Under the pieces are notes generated by a model. That model was given only the letters and a program-made list of their open reading frames with translations, was not told where the DNA came from and did not search any database. 64,000 nt of DNA from Psilocybe azurescens (lineage: Eukaryota > Basidiomycota > Agaricomycetes > Agaricales > Agrocybaceae): NCBI GenBank assembly GCA_023853785.1, contig JAJIRX010000875.1, positions 1 through 64,000 of the forward strand. Reading direction: 5' to 3'. Positions 12,519 to 24,114 of this stretch are shown in pieces. Every line of letters begins with the position of its first letter. The stretch's first letter is position 1. The translations under genes and the position numbers were made by a program.

Positions 12519-13520
12519 GTGCAGAAGTTGACAATCGCGGGAGGGAGAAATTTAGATATGTTGTGTGGGCAGTCTTGGCCTCTGATCACGTTTCGACCTC
12601 CCCCTAAACAGTATCAAACGCGTAACGCTGAAATGAATCACACTAACGTCCGACGTGCGATACCAGGGTGGTATTTAATGTGCATATGTTTCTTTTCAGT
12701 TCCATTTTACTTTCTTATGTCGCTCTGCGGTTACTGGTTGAGTCCATTTTTAGCCCTTATCACTCGCCTTTTATGACAGTCCATCTTCGAAGTGTTCCTC
12801 CTATGCGTTGCTGGGTACATCCTAGCAAGACAGGGTATTCCGAATAAGAAGACTCAAAAGGTACGCATACCCTCTCCTTCGACTATTTCTTATATATCGC
12901 TCATATTGACGTTTGTAATTATAACAAAAGCGAATTAACAGAGTCAACGCATCGTTCTTCATACCGGCACTACTCCTTTCCCAAGTCGCTCTTTACTTGA
13001 CGCCTGGTACGCCGGTTTTCCGTCTTCGTGCGGCACGCAATTGGTGATCTCGGCGCGCATGGTGCTCACGCTACTACTGATGCTCACGCCGATGGTGGTC
13101 CTTACGACGAAGAGTGATTGGCATGTTGTTTTGTGGAGTGAGTCATTTTCTTTTCATTTCTGTATGTTTCAAGGGCGGGATGTATGCGGCTTTTCTTTCC
13201 TCGTTTCACTCCTTTCTTTTTATTCTTCATGACCCTCCTTTCACAATCCCTTCACCGTTCTTTCTCTTCACTTTCCCCTTCTTCTCTCCTCTTTACTTCT
13301 GTTTGCCCCCTCTCCACTCCTACCTCCTCCTTCTTACAACACAATTATTAACCAACCTTTCCCCTTCCCCTTTCCTTTCCCTCCCTGCCCGATATTTGTC
13401 GTTGTCAACACTCCTGCAGTGCTCCCCGCATGCTCTCATCCTTGCACGGATCACGTCCGCCAGCGCATCGGGCGGCTCATTAATCGGACGATATTCCAGT
13501 GACTGCTGACCGCAGGCTAA
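12519..13520 (+). pseudogene. Auxin efflux carrier relic, copy B (internally deleted)
   Basis: An N-terminal block reads SIFEVFLLCVAGYILARQG and, after an intron (about 12861-12929), RINRVNASFFIPALLLSQVA, which is a clear fungal auxin efflux carrier (AEC/PIN-like) start. It is preceded by an in-frame stop after ALITRLL. The sequence then jumps straight to the C-terminal part: LVISARMVLTLLLMLTPM with TTKSDWHVVL (13041-13135), and RQRIGRLINRTIF near 13455-13495, the conserved family tail. The central several hundred residues are missing and the final exon carries a stop and frame changes. It is a dead, internally deleted gene, related to copy A at 1888-2800. The intact protein would be a membrane transporter. 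Confidence 0.7.
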
Positions 13521-14520
13521 CTCGGCATCCCATACATAGCGCTACTGCGAATGCAAATGCAAATGCGGGACTGGGCGAGAGCCAGGGCGCTGTTACGCAT
13601 ACCGCCGCCGCCGCCACCAACCCAAATGTCGGCGGACAGGGTCAAGGACAAGGACAACTGGGGCGGCCACTGCCCACCGCGCACTGGTGATCAGAAATCT
13701 GAATTCGATTCCTCTCAATCTCTCAGAGTTGCCGTGATTTTGTATCGGACCTACGTTGAAAGCACAAAAGCCTGGGGAGGGAGTACCGATGCTTGAACTG
13801 GTTGCCCTAAGATTCAGAAAGATGCGTGTACGATGGAAACACGGGGTATGCTGAAAGACAGGCTGGCCAACGTATACCACTGTCGGATCGATAATAATCG
13901 CCGCCATTCGGCTCCGAAAGGTGGATTCATGATTAACGCTCCCATTACAGAATAACGTCTTTGACGATGACATCGAGTTGGCATTCAAGGTGGAATTACG
14001 GTACAGGCGAATCATCGACTAAGCTATGTGTCTACTCTTAAGGTGTACATCTCATGTCATATCACCTGAAACGTGCATTTCCCCTGTCTGTCGGACATTT
14101 CGGCCGCCCAAAACGCATACGTCAGTCGGCAACAATTAGACGCTCACTTCGAATAGGTACAGATACATTTCATTCAGAGCCTAACGCCTATCTTGACCCA
14201 TCCACATATTTACCCAATGCTCGACAGAATGGCAAGATTTATTGTGGGGAATTTTGGGTTGTATTACGAGGATCCTTACAAACACAGAGGTCATAGTTAA
14301 CATGTATTCTCACCAAATGGTATGTGATCTAAAACACCTGAAGAGCAGCTTGCTAATGCTTTCAGCGCCCGCTGTGCCGCATTTTGTCGTATACCTCGGC
14401 TAACATGTCAAGCTTGGGTATCGGATAGCCGATGCGCATATAAAGCACACCAATCAATGTAGGACGCCCATCGATCTTATTATTACACCCAACTCGCATC
14501 CAAGACTGCTCATCATAATT
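13521..14520. other. Intergenic with short simple repeat
   Basis: A GCAAATGCAAATGC-type simple repeat (13545-13565), a CCGCCGCCGCCGCC run (about 13603-13616) and a GGACAAGGACAA stretch lie here. No gene is supported. The short frames at 13499-13796 and 13593-14015 owe their openness to these repeats. The 100-200 bp before 14521 should contain the SDR promoter; no canonical TATA box is obvious. Confidence 0.45.
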
Positions 14521-15641
14521 ATGACAACACTCCAGAATAAGACAGTCGTTGTAGTCGGTGGTTCGTCCGGAATTGGATTCGCAGTAGCTCTTGGCTCCCT
14601 CCAGTCTCTTGCAAGCGTTGTCATAATTGCATCGAGCAACAAGTCCCGCGTTGAGAATGCCGTCGCGCGCTTGAAGGCCCATAAACTACCCGGTGAAGTA
14701 CGTGGGGAGGTCCTCGACGCGAAGGATTCAGAGGCGGTCAAAGTCTTTGCTGGTAGACTCGGACCCGTCGATCACATTGTCTGGACAAGCGGAGATGTCC
14801 GCAAAGGCCAGGGTGGTGGACTACCATACTCAAACATCGATTCCGTTGAGGAAGGTCTAGGTGAGAATGTAAAATACTCTCACATAGGTGCGCAATGGAG
14901 TTGACTGATGTGAAAAGGGATTTTTACTGTCCGATTCTGGGGGCCATTCATTCTGGCGAAGCATGCGAAGTTTCACCCAGGTGGCTCGTTGACACTTACA
15001 ACTGGTGCGCCATTAGCATAATTCAGACTCAGGCCTGAATCAGACGCTGAAGATTTTTTCAGGAGTAACAGCGGAAAAACCATTTCCTGGGGCCCCACTG
15101 GCGAGTGGCTCTACTATGGCCATTCGAGGGACTGACCAGAGGCCTGGCAGTCGATCTCGCACCTATCCGCGTCAATTCTGTCTGCGCCGGCGTGGTGAGC
15201 ATTACGCAGTGTGATTTCAACTCAACTAAAAAAACTGATTTTCCACGTCTAATCTTCAACAGATTGACACCGAGGTGAGTCTTCATTAAGTTGAGTAGTT
15301 GCATTGTTATTCATTGCTAATTATCTATCGTCAAGCTTGTTGACAAACTGTTTGGGGAACAGAAGGACAACATGATAAGACCCTTCACACAGAAAATTCT
15401 CCTGAAACGTGTCGGAGAGCCTAGCGAGGTGCGCCAATAACCGTGTCATATGGCACGTTAATACTGATATGCAAAACACGGATTCGTTAGTGCGCCGAGG
15501 CTTACCTATTTTTAATGAAGTAAGGATTCAGTCATCTTGCTTATTTATGTAGGTTACTAATTGCCTGACATTTTCTTCACCAGATGTGGATATATTACCG
15601 GCCAGAGAATTGACGTCGAAGGGGGTTATTTCCTTCTGTGA
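14521..15641 (+). CDS. Atypical short-chain dehydrogenase/reductase
   Basis: A Rossmann-fold SDR, NAD(P)-dependent by family. Seven exons: 14521-14860, 14918-15004, 15063-15194, 15263-15274, 15336-15428, 15491-15519, 15584-15641. Exon 4 is a 12-nt microexon encoding IDTE. The cofactor loop VVVGGSSGIGFAVA lies at about residues 9-22; DHIVWTSGD, RFWGPFILAKHAK and LAPIRVNSVCAGV follow in family order; the end is GQRIDVEGGYFLL. The usual catalytic YxxxK is absent: the matching stretch reads GSTMAIRGLTRGLA. This resembles known atypical SDRs and makes the chemistry uncertain. The exons sum to 751 nt; one surplus G in the run at 15128-15130 breaks the frame. Without it the protein would have 249 residues. 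I read this as a likely sequence error. Confidence 0.8.
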
Positions 15642-16890
15642 ATTAAATAACAGAACTCCATTCCGTTGCCCCTTTTACCATTTTTGAGGAGTATTGCTAC
15701 GGTCGATTGGATGCCAATTACATAGTAGCCGAATCTACTACACATTCAATATTTATATCATTGGCCATGAAATCATAACACAACCTGCCGTTCACGCGAT
15801 AACGTCGCTAGTGTAGTAGACCGAAGTTTGTGCTCGGTTATGCACAGTTCAAGCACGGCAAGGACTCTCAACCATACCCCTTCAAATTTGGAATTCCAAT
15901 CTCAAATAACGCACGCTTCCTTAAATAAATCAAACGAAGAGCCTTATGAGACCACGCCGCGGGTATTATGATACTCATTTATGCCCTGTGATAATCTTTG
16001 AGTGTCGAGTATATCAAGAAGACCGAGCTTTTAGAGCCGAGTCAGCTTCATTTCAGGAGGTGCGTTCTTCAGTTTGCGTAGCTTGATCTGTTTCTATGCC
16101 TGCTCATCGTGTCGTTTCATATAGTCTTACGTTGGTGGGTGGCCCCACCGGTACATCATGATGTCCTGTGGCTTCATCATTAAACTCGCCAAAGGCCTTG
16201 TCGCCCACATCAACGGTGACGCTTTATCCTCACCCACAGCCATATCTGGGCCCGGTCATACCACAACCACACTCCGCATCCAGCATTTCTGCCCCTGACG
16301 ACGTTCTCGGCGTTGTGTGTCGGAAAGTACAGTACGGGTTCCCGGGCATCACACCAACTACAACACGTTTTATCCCTCGTCTGTGAGTTGCAAGCCAACC
16401 CCTCCATTTTTGTTACTCAAAGCTTATATAGTCCTGGATCATTTTCTCCTCAGCTATTGGACTTACTAGCCGTATTTTGGAGGTTCTTCGTCATGAGATA
16501 ACATCTATTCGTATCCCAACAAGTCGTCCCGAACTTTCAATCGCCAATCTGTGCGTTTTGCGTCAACCCCCATATTTTGGTTCTTAAAAGCATAATAGGC
16601 ACCCATAACAGCGTCTCCCGATCTCCGGGACCAATTGGCCTCGTTTTGGCCCTCCGCGTTGTAGTATCCACCGCAAAAGTGACATACAGATCACGTGGTT
16701 CCACACGTTTCACAAAGACTTTCGCCCATCATTGTCATTTTAAAAGCAGTATAAACACATAGAACATAGTCTCCTGCACTTTCGGGGGAATAGCATGTTT
16801 CAATTTCCATTTGAAGAAAGACCGCATGCCGTCTGTCAGTGTTTGGTTGGCCTGTGTCGTCTTGTCTTTCTATCCTGTGATCCATTGCTG
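15642..16890. other. Intergenic, possible upstream part of the kinase-like relic
   Basis: Frames of about 60-90 codons lie on both strands between 16168 and 16890, without recognisable domains. As the kinase-like relic follows directly, part of this may be its eroded 5' end; I cannot show that. Confidence 0.35.
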
Positions 16891-17270
16891 TTTTCGAACT
16901 GGGGACAAAGATGTCCCTGTGAAATTCTCCGAGACCTCCTCTGCGGATGCTCACCGCCTACTCGCTGACACCAACCTCGCGCCAGAGCTGTACTATGGAG
17001 TGGAGCTGCTCAGTGGCATGCACATGGACGTTATGGCCAACACCCGTAGCGCAATTAAAATACTGCCTATCAGGCGTTTGTAGGCAATCTCCGGCGACCG
17101 AATGCCATACTGGTGGAAAAGGTGGAAGGCGACTGTACCCCCCTGGCTTGTGTGGTTATGTGATTTTAATTGCAGAAGCAAGGCAAGGGTGGGACGCTAT
17201 AATCCAAAGTTATCATGGAGAAAGTTCACGATTTGGATATGCTGGCCATGTTGGAAAATAGTGTCTGAAT
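16891..17270 (+). pseudogene. Fungal protein-kinase-like gene relic
   Basis: The reading frame gives VPVKFSETSSADAHRLLADT, then LAPELYYGVELLSGMHMDVM, a pattern typical of the kinase-like proteins abundant in Agaricomycetes (VVKF...DAHRLLA...LAPxLxxC). Downstream, in shifted frames, come LRRPNAILVEKVEGD, then a DFN motif in CDFNCRSKARVGRYNPKLS where intact members have IDFDWAG, and finally MEKVHDLDMLAMLE. The order of motifs is right but at least two frame changes and a stop separate them, so this is a pseudogene. The family call is by motif recognition and could be confirmed by translated search. Confidence 0.6.
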
Positions 17271-17931
17271 GTAACTTTTATTTTCTTACATCTAATAACT
17301 CTTCGCGTTTTGTTCCTCGTTCATCGCCGTTCATGCGCTTGTTTGCACTCTTGCATTCTCACTCCCCATCAATCGGTTCCATGTTTACTCGTCACACACC
17401 TAATCCAACCTACCTCCAGGCCGCCCACAATGCCGAAATCGAAACGTCGGTAAATCTACGCCCGCTCCGTCTTCATCACCTCAAATCATGAAGTTTGAAG
17501 CCTCGACCACCTAATGAAATCTCATTATCTCATGCATGCATACATTCTCGATCTTCCTCGCATTGACAGCGACATGGAATAGCGACTATTTCAATGCGGA
17601 GGCCGCTACTATCAAATAAATATCTCAAGCTACTCCAAACGATCACATCAAACCATATACCTATTTCTGTAGTAATGATCCCAGTACTGTCCCAGATGAA
17701 ACAAAAACAAAATGTTGGACTTGCCATTCTCGTCAGCGAGTCACCCCGCTTATTTCTCGCTACGGGCCGCGTTTGCATCAGATTGATGTCCCCCAACTGT
17801 CCCAATCTGTGTCTTACTCCCCACACTATGTTCTACGCTGTGCTCCGTATCTATGCCTTCGTCCTTGGTGCGTGTGGTGTCTCCTCCGGCTGCGTGGAAT
17901 GTGGAAAGGTGATGAACTCCTTCACTGTCCG
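17271..17931. other. Intergenic, nothing recognised
   Basis: Frames on both strands overlap here without any recognised motif. The right end adjoins the 3' end of the minus-strand seven-helix gene. Confidence 0.4.
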
Positions 17932-19416
17932 ACCAGTCTTTGGGGAGACCACGACCCTGCCCACGACCACGACCTGCAGAAGGACCATCGTATGCCAGCC
18001 CCGAGTCCAACCCGAACTACGATGACCATAGGAACTACCGCCTATGGAATATAGAATATTGAGCATTACACTCAAATTCACTTTTAATCTGAACCAAAAT
18101 AAAAAGACTTACGCTGAGCTGAGCTAGCACAAGTTCCAGAATCACACCTGCGTTCATATTGAGCAAGTATGTGATCAACTGGATCAGTGCCGCGCTTGTG
18201 TAGACCGCTCCGGACTCAGCCACGATCAATACCAAGGAAAGATATTTTGCGCGCTGACTATCTCTCTCTTCTTCCTCGATGGGAATATGCGGGATAGGTG
18301 GGTGGTTATTGTTCATTGTCTTGGCTGCTGTCCTATCGGACGACGCCCTGGGAGACTGGCCGGTGTGGAATTGATGAGTAAATGTGTAGGGCATTGACGC
18401 AACATAGATGCGACCGGCGATGAGCGCAGTGGATATGATTTGGGTGGCGATGGTGAGGGCAAACGTCGCTGTTACCCAATGTAGAATGGAGGGGTCAAAG
18501 ACAGATGAGTGCTCTGACATGACGTCCTCTGCGACTGTCTTCATGCCGGTTACTATATGCAAATGGAAAATGAGCGAGTCATTAATCCATCGCTATGTCT
18601 CTTTAACCTGTAGTATGTGATACGCACTAGTGGTTCCAATCAGGATGATAGCCTGGAGTAGTCAAATATCAGTTAGCGGCAACAATAAACATGAATCCCC
18701 GAGCACCACTCACTGAAGGAGCGGCGATAAGCCAGTTCCGTCCGTATATGACGTACACCCGCCAGACCTAGGGAACAGAGAGTCATTTGTCGCATCTGAA
18801 GCCCTCATCGATGCAATCGATATAATAAGTACCAAAATGGAATCTCCAAGGAGAGTCTAGTGTTCCAATTATCATTATACAGGTTCGTATAAGTAGTAGA
18901 AGGGTAATAACGTCTACTTACATTGAAAATGTATATGGACTTGCGTTTTGGGAACACGTTCTCGCGGAAGAAAACGGGAGGACCACCAGGAGTTGATTGA
19001 CTTTGGTAAACAAATCCGTCAAGGAGTTCGCGCACTGCCAATCCAACATGGGCAGTGGACAATGCAAACATGACGGTGCTCAGCACAAGAAGGATGCTAC
19101 ATGATCATACACGTGAGGCGTGATTAGATTTGACATTAATAAGATATACCGAGAGGACGTTTCCCGGCCACGAGTGTATGCCCTTGAGGTAAAGATATAG
19201 CATAGCGTGAGGTATACGATGATGCTAGCAGAAAGTAGAGGTGAGGCGCGGGTCGTGTGACCGCACGTGAACATGACTCACTGTATTCCTGGAGGTGTTC
19301 AAGTTCAGTTAGATAATAGGTGAGTAAATGAGGAATGTAGGCCATGTACCATATAAAACGCCTTCGGTCCAGACGCCTGCGATGTACGCTACGTCGGCGG
19401 AGATGTCTTTGACCAT
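17932..19416 (-). CDS. Seven-helix membrane protein, intron-rich
   Basis: The start exon reads MVKDISADVAYIAGVWTEGV at 19416. Further exons give IIVYLTLCYIFTSRAYTRGR (about 19150-19230), LLVLSTVMFALSTAHVGLAV with RELLDGFVY (about 18950-19095), VWRVYVIYGRNWLIAAP (about 18715-18770), AIILIGTTSAYHIL, and the long exon about 18110-18560 with HWVTATFALTIATQIISTAL and YLSLVLIVAESGAVYTSAAL. The reading frame runs on past VLAQLS to a stop at 18035, but a GT-AG intron there is followed by VVPMVIVVRVGLGAG. That matches the conserved family tail, so I end the gene at 17932. This belongs to the receptor-like integral membrane proteins of basidiomycetes. It differs from the genes at 9140 and 44767. Function unknown. 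Confidence 0.75.
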
Positions 19417-20773
19417 AACTAATCGACGGTTGTTATCCTTTCAGTGAGAAAGCTGCAGAAGTTAGCATCGTGTGAGGCTAGCGGAATGAGAAGAGTATGT
19501 ACTTGCAAATGAATGACAAGGGAGCAACGTAGTATCCTGTGAGCATTGGTGCTAGGCTATATAAGCTTCCATTTCTGATTCTGGGCGCAAATGATATGCC
19601 TCCAAGACTCATATTTAGACAAAACGAGTCGGCGCGTGCAGATATAGTGTGTGAAATGCAACTTACTTAAAACGAGAAGCACAGCCGAATAACAGAGGAG
19701 ATGGCAGGAGATGGCCTCGGGTCGCTACAGCGTCAGCCTAGACACTCAACGCGCCATGACATGGTCATTGAACATCCCGCAGCCAGGCGTTCAAATTTCA
19801 ACAGACGATATATCCTGTGAGGTCCAGGGAGGTTCCGTTTCTTTTAGTGACTATTGCATCGATTCTATCTTGATGTTGCGACCTGCCTCGTTCCAGTGCC
19901 TCATGGCGCCAGATTATGGGATGACCAAATTTCTATGAAAGTGGGCATCCGAGCAAGTCTAAAACGGGATCATCAATGATTGTCGAAGCTCAATCGCACA
20001 TGTGACCTTCTAAAGCTGAAAGAAACGAAGCGCGCGTTGCGTGGATCCGAACCACACGTCGAGTCAAACCGTCGATCTTGACTGATTGACTGTTGCGGTA
20101 ATAGTAATAAGCAATGAGAGTGGTACCTGATGATGGCAGAATCAGTTGTGGGAGCAGTGAGGAGATAAGTACCGCACCTTGAAGTCATGGAATGAACCAT
20201 CGAGAACGAGGGTTTGTAAAATTTGACAATGAAAAGTGCTTTCCAATGCAATTTACAAGCTCTGTCGACCGAATAACAAGAAAAGATGTTGCCACGCCAT
20301 GTTTAGCAGCCATGATGGTCATTTGTGGTAAACAGAACAGTGACCCCTGTTAGAAAGCTTGCAAATTTCGCTGTCATTCATGGGACTTCAGGACAAGGTT
20401 TATTTTTGTTTGCTGTTACATGTGAGCACAAACAAAAACAAACATGTCTGTGTAATTTCATGGTCGAACTAGCTGTTGCCTGTTGGCCAAATGTTTTCTT
20501 ATCACGCTGCACTGTTCCCATTCACATCGATGGCGCAGAAATGTCAGGATAGTACAAAACATGTTTTGTAGTGCATACGGTGAGAGCGTTACTTTATTTT
20601 TACGTCGTCCGTCATTCAGGAATCTTCCAGCAGTCAAAAAAGGCTTCATCAAAAAGTTACATCAGTTCTAACAATTTGATTGTATTCTGTCATCGATAAC
20701 AATCACGACGCGCTTCTCTCTGTACTCCTTTCTCGCGACATTCCAAAGAGTATACCTGTTCTTTGCAGTACCG
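19417..20773. other. Intergenic, no supported gene
   Basis: The left part should hold the promoter of the minus-strand seven-helix gene and the right part that of the folate synthase. Frames of 62-92 codons (for example 19711-19938 and 19973-20251) lack recognisable features. Confidence 0.45.
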
Positions 20774-22258
20774 ATGTCCATCGACTTATCGCTCGATCGC
20801 CTCGAAAGACTTCTTCCTCACCTTCCTTACACACGCCCTACAGTCCACATCGCTGGCACAAATGGAAAGGGCAGTGTTTCTGCTCTATTAACATCAATCC
20901 TGATGGCTTCCAATCCCCACTGCGCGTCGGAAGATTCAATAGCCCCCATCTAGTTTCCGTCCTGGATTCAATCACAATCGACGACGTCAATATTTCGGAA
21001 GGCATTTACTACCAAGTCAGAAAAAATGTGGAGGACGTTGATCTCAAGCAAGGCACGAAACTCACTGGATTCGAGATATTGACTATGGCCGCCCTGCGTA
21101 TCTTTGAGACGGAAAACGTGGACATCGTGGTGCTAGAGGTTGGAATGGGCGGGCGACTCGACGCTACCAACATCGTTCCATCGTCGTGTATACTTGTGTC
21201 GGCCCTGACCGCCGTCGACTTAGATCACCAGGCGTTTCTCGGAGACACTGTCGCCCTCATCGCGCGAGAAAAGGCGAGCATAGCGCGACAGAACAAACCG
21301 TTTATTTTGGGTCGACAACTGCATCATGAGGTGGAAGAGGTCGTATCGGAAGTCGTGGCCAAATCTGGCGGGACGTTGATCAGGGCTTTGGAAATCTCTG
21401 TGTCGGAACGCACTCTGCCTAAATGGTCTATCCTCCACGATACCTCAGCAGCCGAACCCCCCACTCAGATCATCGACTTTCGTTTACAGGCATTCGACAC
21501 CTCCGCTCAGGCTCATTTCCCGCTGCAGGGAGCACATCAATTGGACAATTTGGGAACAGCGCTTAGCGTCATCGAATCACTTCTGATGTTCAAATATTCC
21601 GACCCAGACGTACACGCATTACACCTAAGGGAGCGCATCACAAAGGAAACTGTCTCTAACGGCATTGCGGACGTCAAATGGCGTGGACGGCTCTCGTTCC
21701 ACACTATTTCCGTTCCCACCCCGCCATCATCGACAAACCTCGTCGTTCTCGTAGATGGCGCACACAACCAGCATCTGCAAAGACGTTAGGCGACTATATC
21801 ACTTCGCTATTGGACCGCTCTTCATCGCAAGATGAGGCAGATATCGTAGTTCCTATTACCTATATCCTCAGTCTTTCGCACTCCCCGCCCAAAACGCCTC
21901 TCCAAACCCTTTCACCGATCCTCCCTCCCTTGATCGGCAAATCGACATTGTTACTGCGCCCATCCATCGCCCTACTTCCTTTCTCTCCCCTCCAGAGGGT
22001 ATGCCGTGGGTTAAACCTGTTGCTCTCGAATCAATGCGAGACACCGTACGTACTCTGCTCCCCAATCTTTCAGATGATGACCTCTGGGTGGCACCCAACG
22101 GTTCAATTGAAGGAAAGGGAAACGACACTTTGCGCCAAGCATTGAAGTGGGCTGCGGATAGACATAGGAACAGCAGAGGATTGGTTGTGCTGGCTGGAAG
22201 CCTGTACCTCGTCGCAGATTTTTATCGATTGTTGGAAAGCGGATTCGGGAAGCATTGA
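20774..22258 (+). CDS. FOL3: Dihydrofolate synthase / folylpolyglutamate synthase
   Basis: This ATP-dependent Mur-ligase-type enzyme adds glutamate to dihydropteroate and/or folates. The start MSIDLSLDRLERLLPHLPY is the usual length before the P-loop HIAGTNGKGSVSALL (about residues 27-41). GRFNSPHLVSVLDSI, VLEVGMGGRLDATN, LVDGAHN and PEGMPWVKPV follow in family order. The gene appears intronless, which is unusual for this window. The frame is broken three times by one missing base each: at the C run 20915-20918, at CC 21768-21769, and between 21883 and 21931 (probably the CCCTT at 21927-21931). Allowing for these gives 1488 nt, 495 residues. All sites are in short C runs of a conserved housekeeping gene, so sequence error is more likely than loss of function. 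The symbol follows the yeast dihydrofolate synthase; FPGS activity is an alternative. Confidence 0.85.
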
Positions 22259-22779
22259 TTTCAATCGAAATGTACGGAATTTCTCGCCGTTTCTTTGTGT
22301 TGCTCTGTTGACTGAACCGATCTCAGTTATATAGAAATCTTGTTGTATGTTTGAACTTGAATGTCAACGTTTTGGTATTCACCGCTACGACTTCCTCTTT
22401 CAATGCCATTCTAAATTTTAATGTACCCCGGCACTTCCTTGGACACAACCTAACCTACTTTTGAAGGGAGTTCTGGTGGATAAAGGCCATTCTCATTCGC
22501 AGTTTTCGATCATAACTTCTTTGGTTCATTCGACGAAGAAAGAGGTCGCTGAGGCTGACTCCTGATATCTCGCGTTTAAGTATCACTAAGAGTTTTCTGC
22601 AACGGTGTGCCTTCTACAAAATTCATCCGGAACTATCGATCTTTATGCGTGGTAATGGTTAACCTATATTATTATCAAGGTAAACAAAAGGATCACAGTG
22701 GCGTATTCCGACAAATATAATCGTTGGGATATTCATTTACTCCTTCCCAATTATCTCTTCCTCGAGCATTCGCCGACTT
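22259..22779. other. Intergenic
   Basis: Contains the folate synthase 3' flank. No second gene, repeat or RNA was recognised. Confidence 0.5.
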
Positions 22780-24114
22780 ATGCCTGCCTTACTCGACTTG
22801 CCGAACGAGCTACAACGTATTGATCCTGGAATATTCTCTTTTGCTCGGCTCGGGAAGCCTGCATGTCCGAGGATCGTATTTGATATAGTCAAGGCGAGAC
22901 TGGCAGGCGAAAAATCCGAATGGCTAGAGGACGTACAACGCAGCGTCTGTCTGTATCCTATGACATAACATATCCCGTAAGATATCTCGGAATGTTGGAC
23001 GAGAGTAGTTTTCGATCTGAACGACCCTCCATCCCGCTTCTCTGATGTATCCTCATGGTCGAAAGATAGAAAACTGGAGGCCATTGTTCATTCAACTCTG
23101 TATCTCGAAAATGAGAAGTCAGACGGTGTACGCCCTTGGGATGAGTATGCAGCAGAAATTGAAGCCGCCCGGGTAGCTACGATCGTAACCGCTCTTCGAC
23201 CTTACATATTCCGCTGAAAACCATTGCCCTCCACGTCACATTCAAGACCTCTCTTCATGTGGTCCGCCCGAAACCGACCCCCGAATTTGAGGATCGATCT
23301 CTGTAAAGTGCTGGAAAATTGTGTTCGCCTCCAAACCTATGTATCCTCAATATGCCTGCATGCTGGTTACTGGATCTGAAGCAGCATGATCACATGTTTA
23401 GAATATTCACGTATCTACACGGAACGCTTCGTGCTTTGGAACTCTCCATGCTTGAGTTTCAGAAAGAGGCACCGTGCAACGTGGAGGGCTTCATTTCGGC
23501 CCTTTATGAAGTTCACGTAGATGACCTTACCCTATTTAACTGCTTCCATTCAGGATGAGGAACATCAGTCCGATCTAATCGCTTGCCAAAACCATTTTGG
23601 CCTATTAGGTATTGACTCGAAGCACTTGTGAACCGTTTCGCAAAAATTTCTGTAATATTTCGACGTCATTGCTGGCTTTGAGGTCGCTGCACCCGACATA
23701 TCGTTCTGCGACTGTACTATTTCCCCTTTCATCAGTGCTCTCTGCACCCACCACGCTTGCTCTGGCAGACATTGACGATAAAGCGGCTGTAGGGAATACT
23801 AGCTTAAAGAACGCACTTGTTTGTTGGCCGGCATTGGAAGTCTGGATTGCAGGATGCCCGTCATTCGACGATGATTTTTTCAATGTGTAATGGAGTTATG
23901 TTCAATGGAACATTTCCCTCTCTGGGTGTGGACAGTCTTCGGATTGAGGACTGTTCTAATTTTACCCCCACAGGCGTTAATGCACTCCATCGAATCGAAA
24001 AAGGTTGGCCAAGAACTATTTAGTTCGGACTCGGACTCGGATTCGGAGAATCAAAGTCAAGAATTGCCTACGGAGCCACCTTTCAGATTGAATATATTGA
24101 GTGTAAGCGTCTAA
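22780..24114 (+). pseudogene. F-box/leucine-rich-repeat-like protein gene, degraded
   Basis: The start MPALLDLPNELQ resembles the common Agaricomycete F-box opening (LLDLPNELL). Later frames give LRIDLCKVLENCVRLQTY and, near 23840-24000, IAGCPSFDDDFF with FPSLGVDSLRIEDCSNFTPT. The last two are typical of the LRR-like C-terminal half of these proteins (CPxFDDxFL ... LxIxDCSNFS). The segments lie in all three plus frames with intervening stops, more breaks than introns alone explain. Intact relatives are substrate-recognition parts of SCF ubiquitin ligases. An intron-rich live gene with sequence errors cannot be excluded. Confidence 0.5.

Noticed and set aside
13593..14015. Minus-strand frame of 140 codons
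   Set aside because: Runs antisense through simple repeats next to the auxin-carrier relic; no motif and no matching exon chain.
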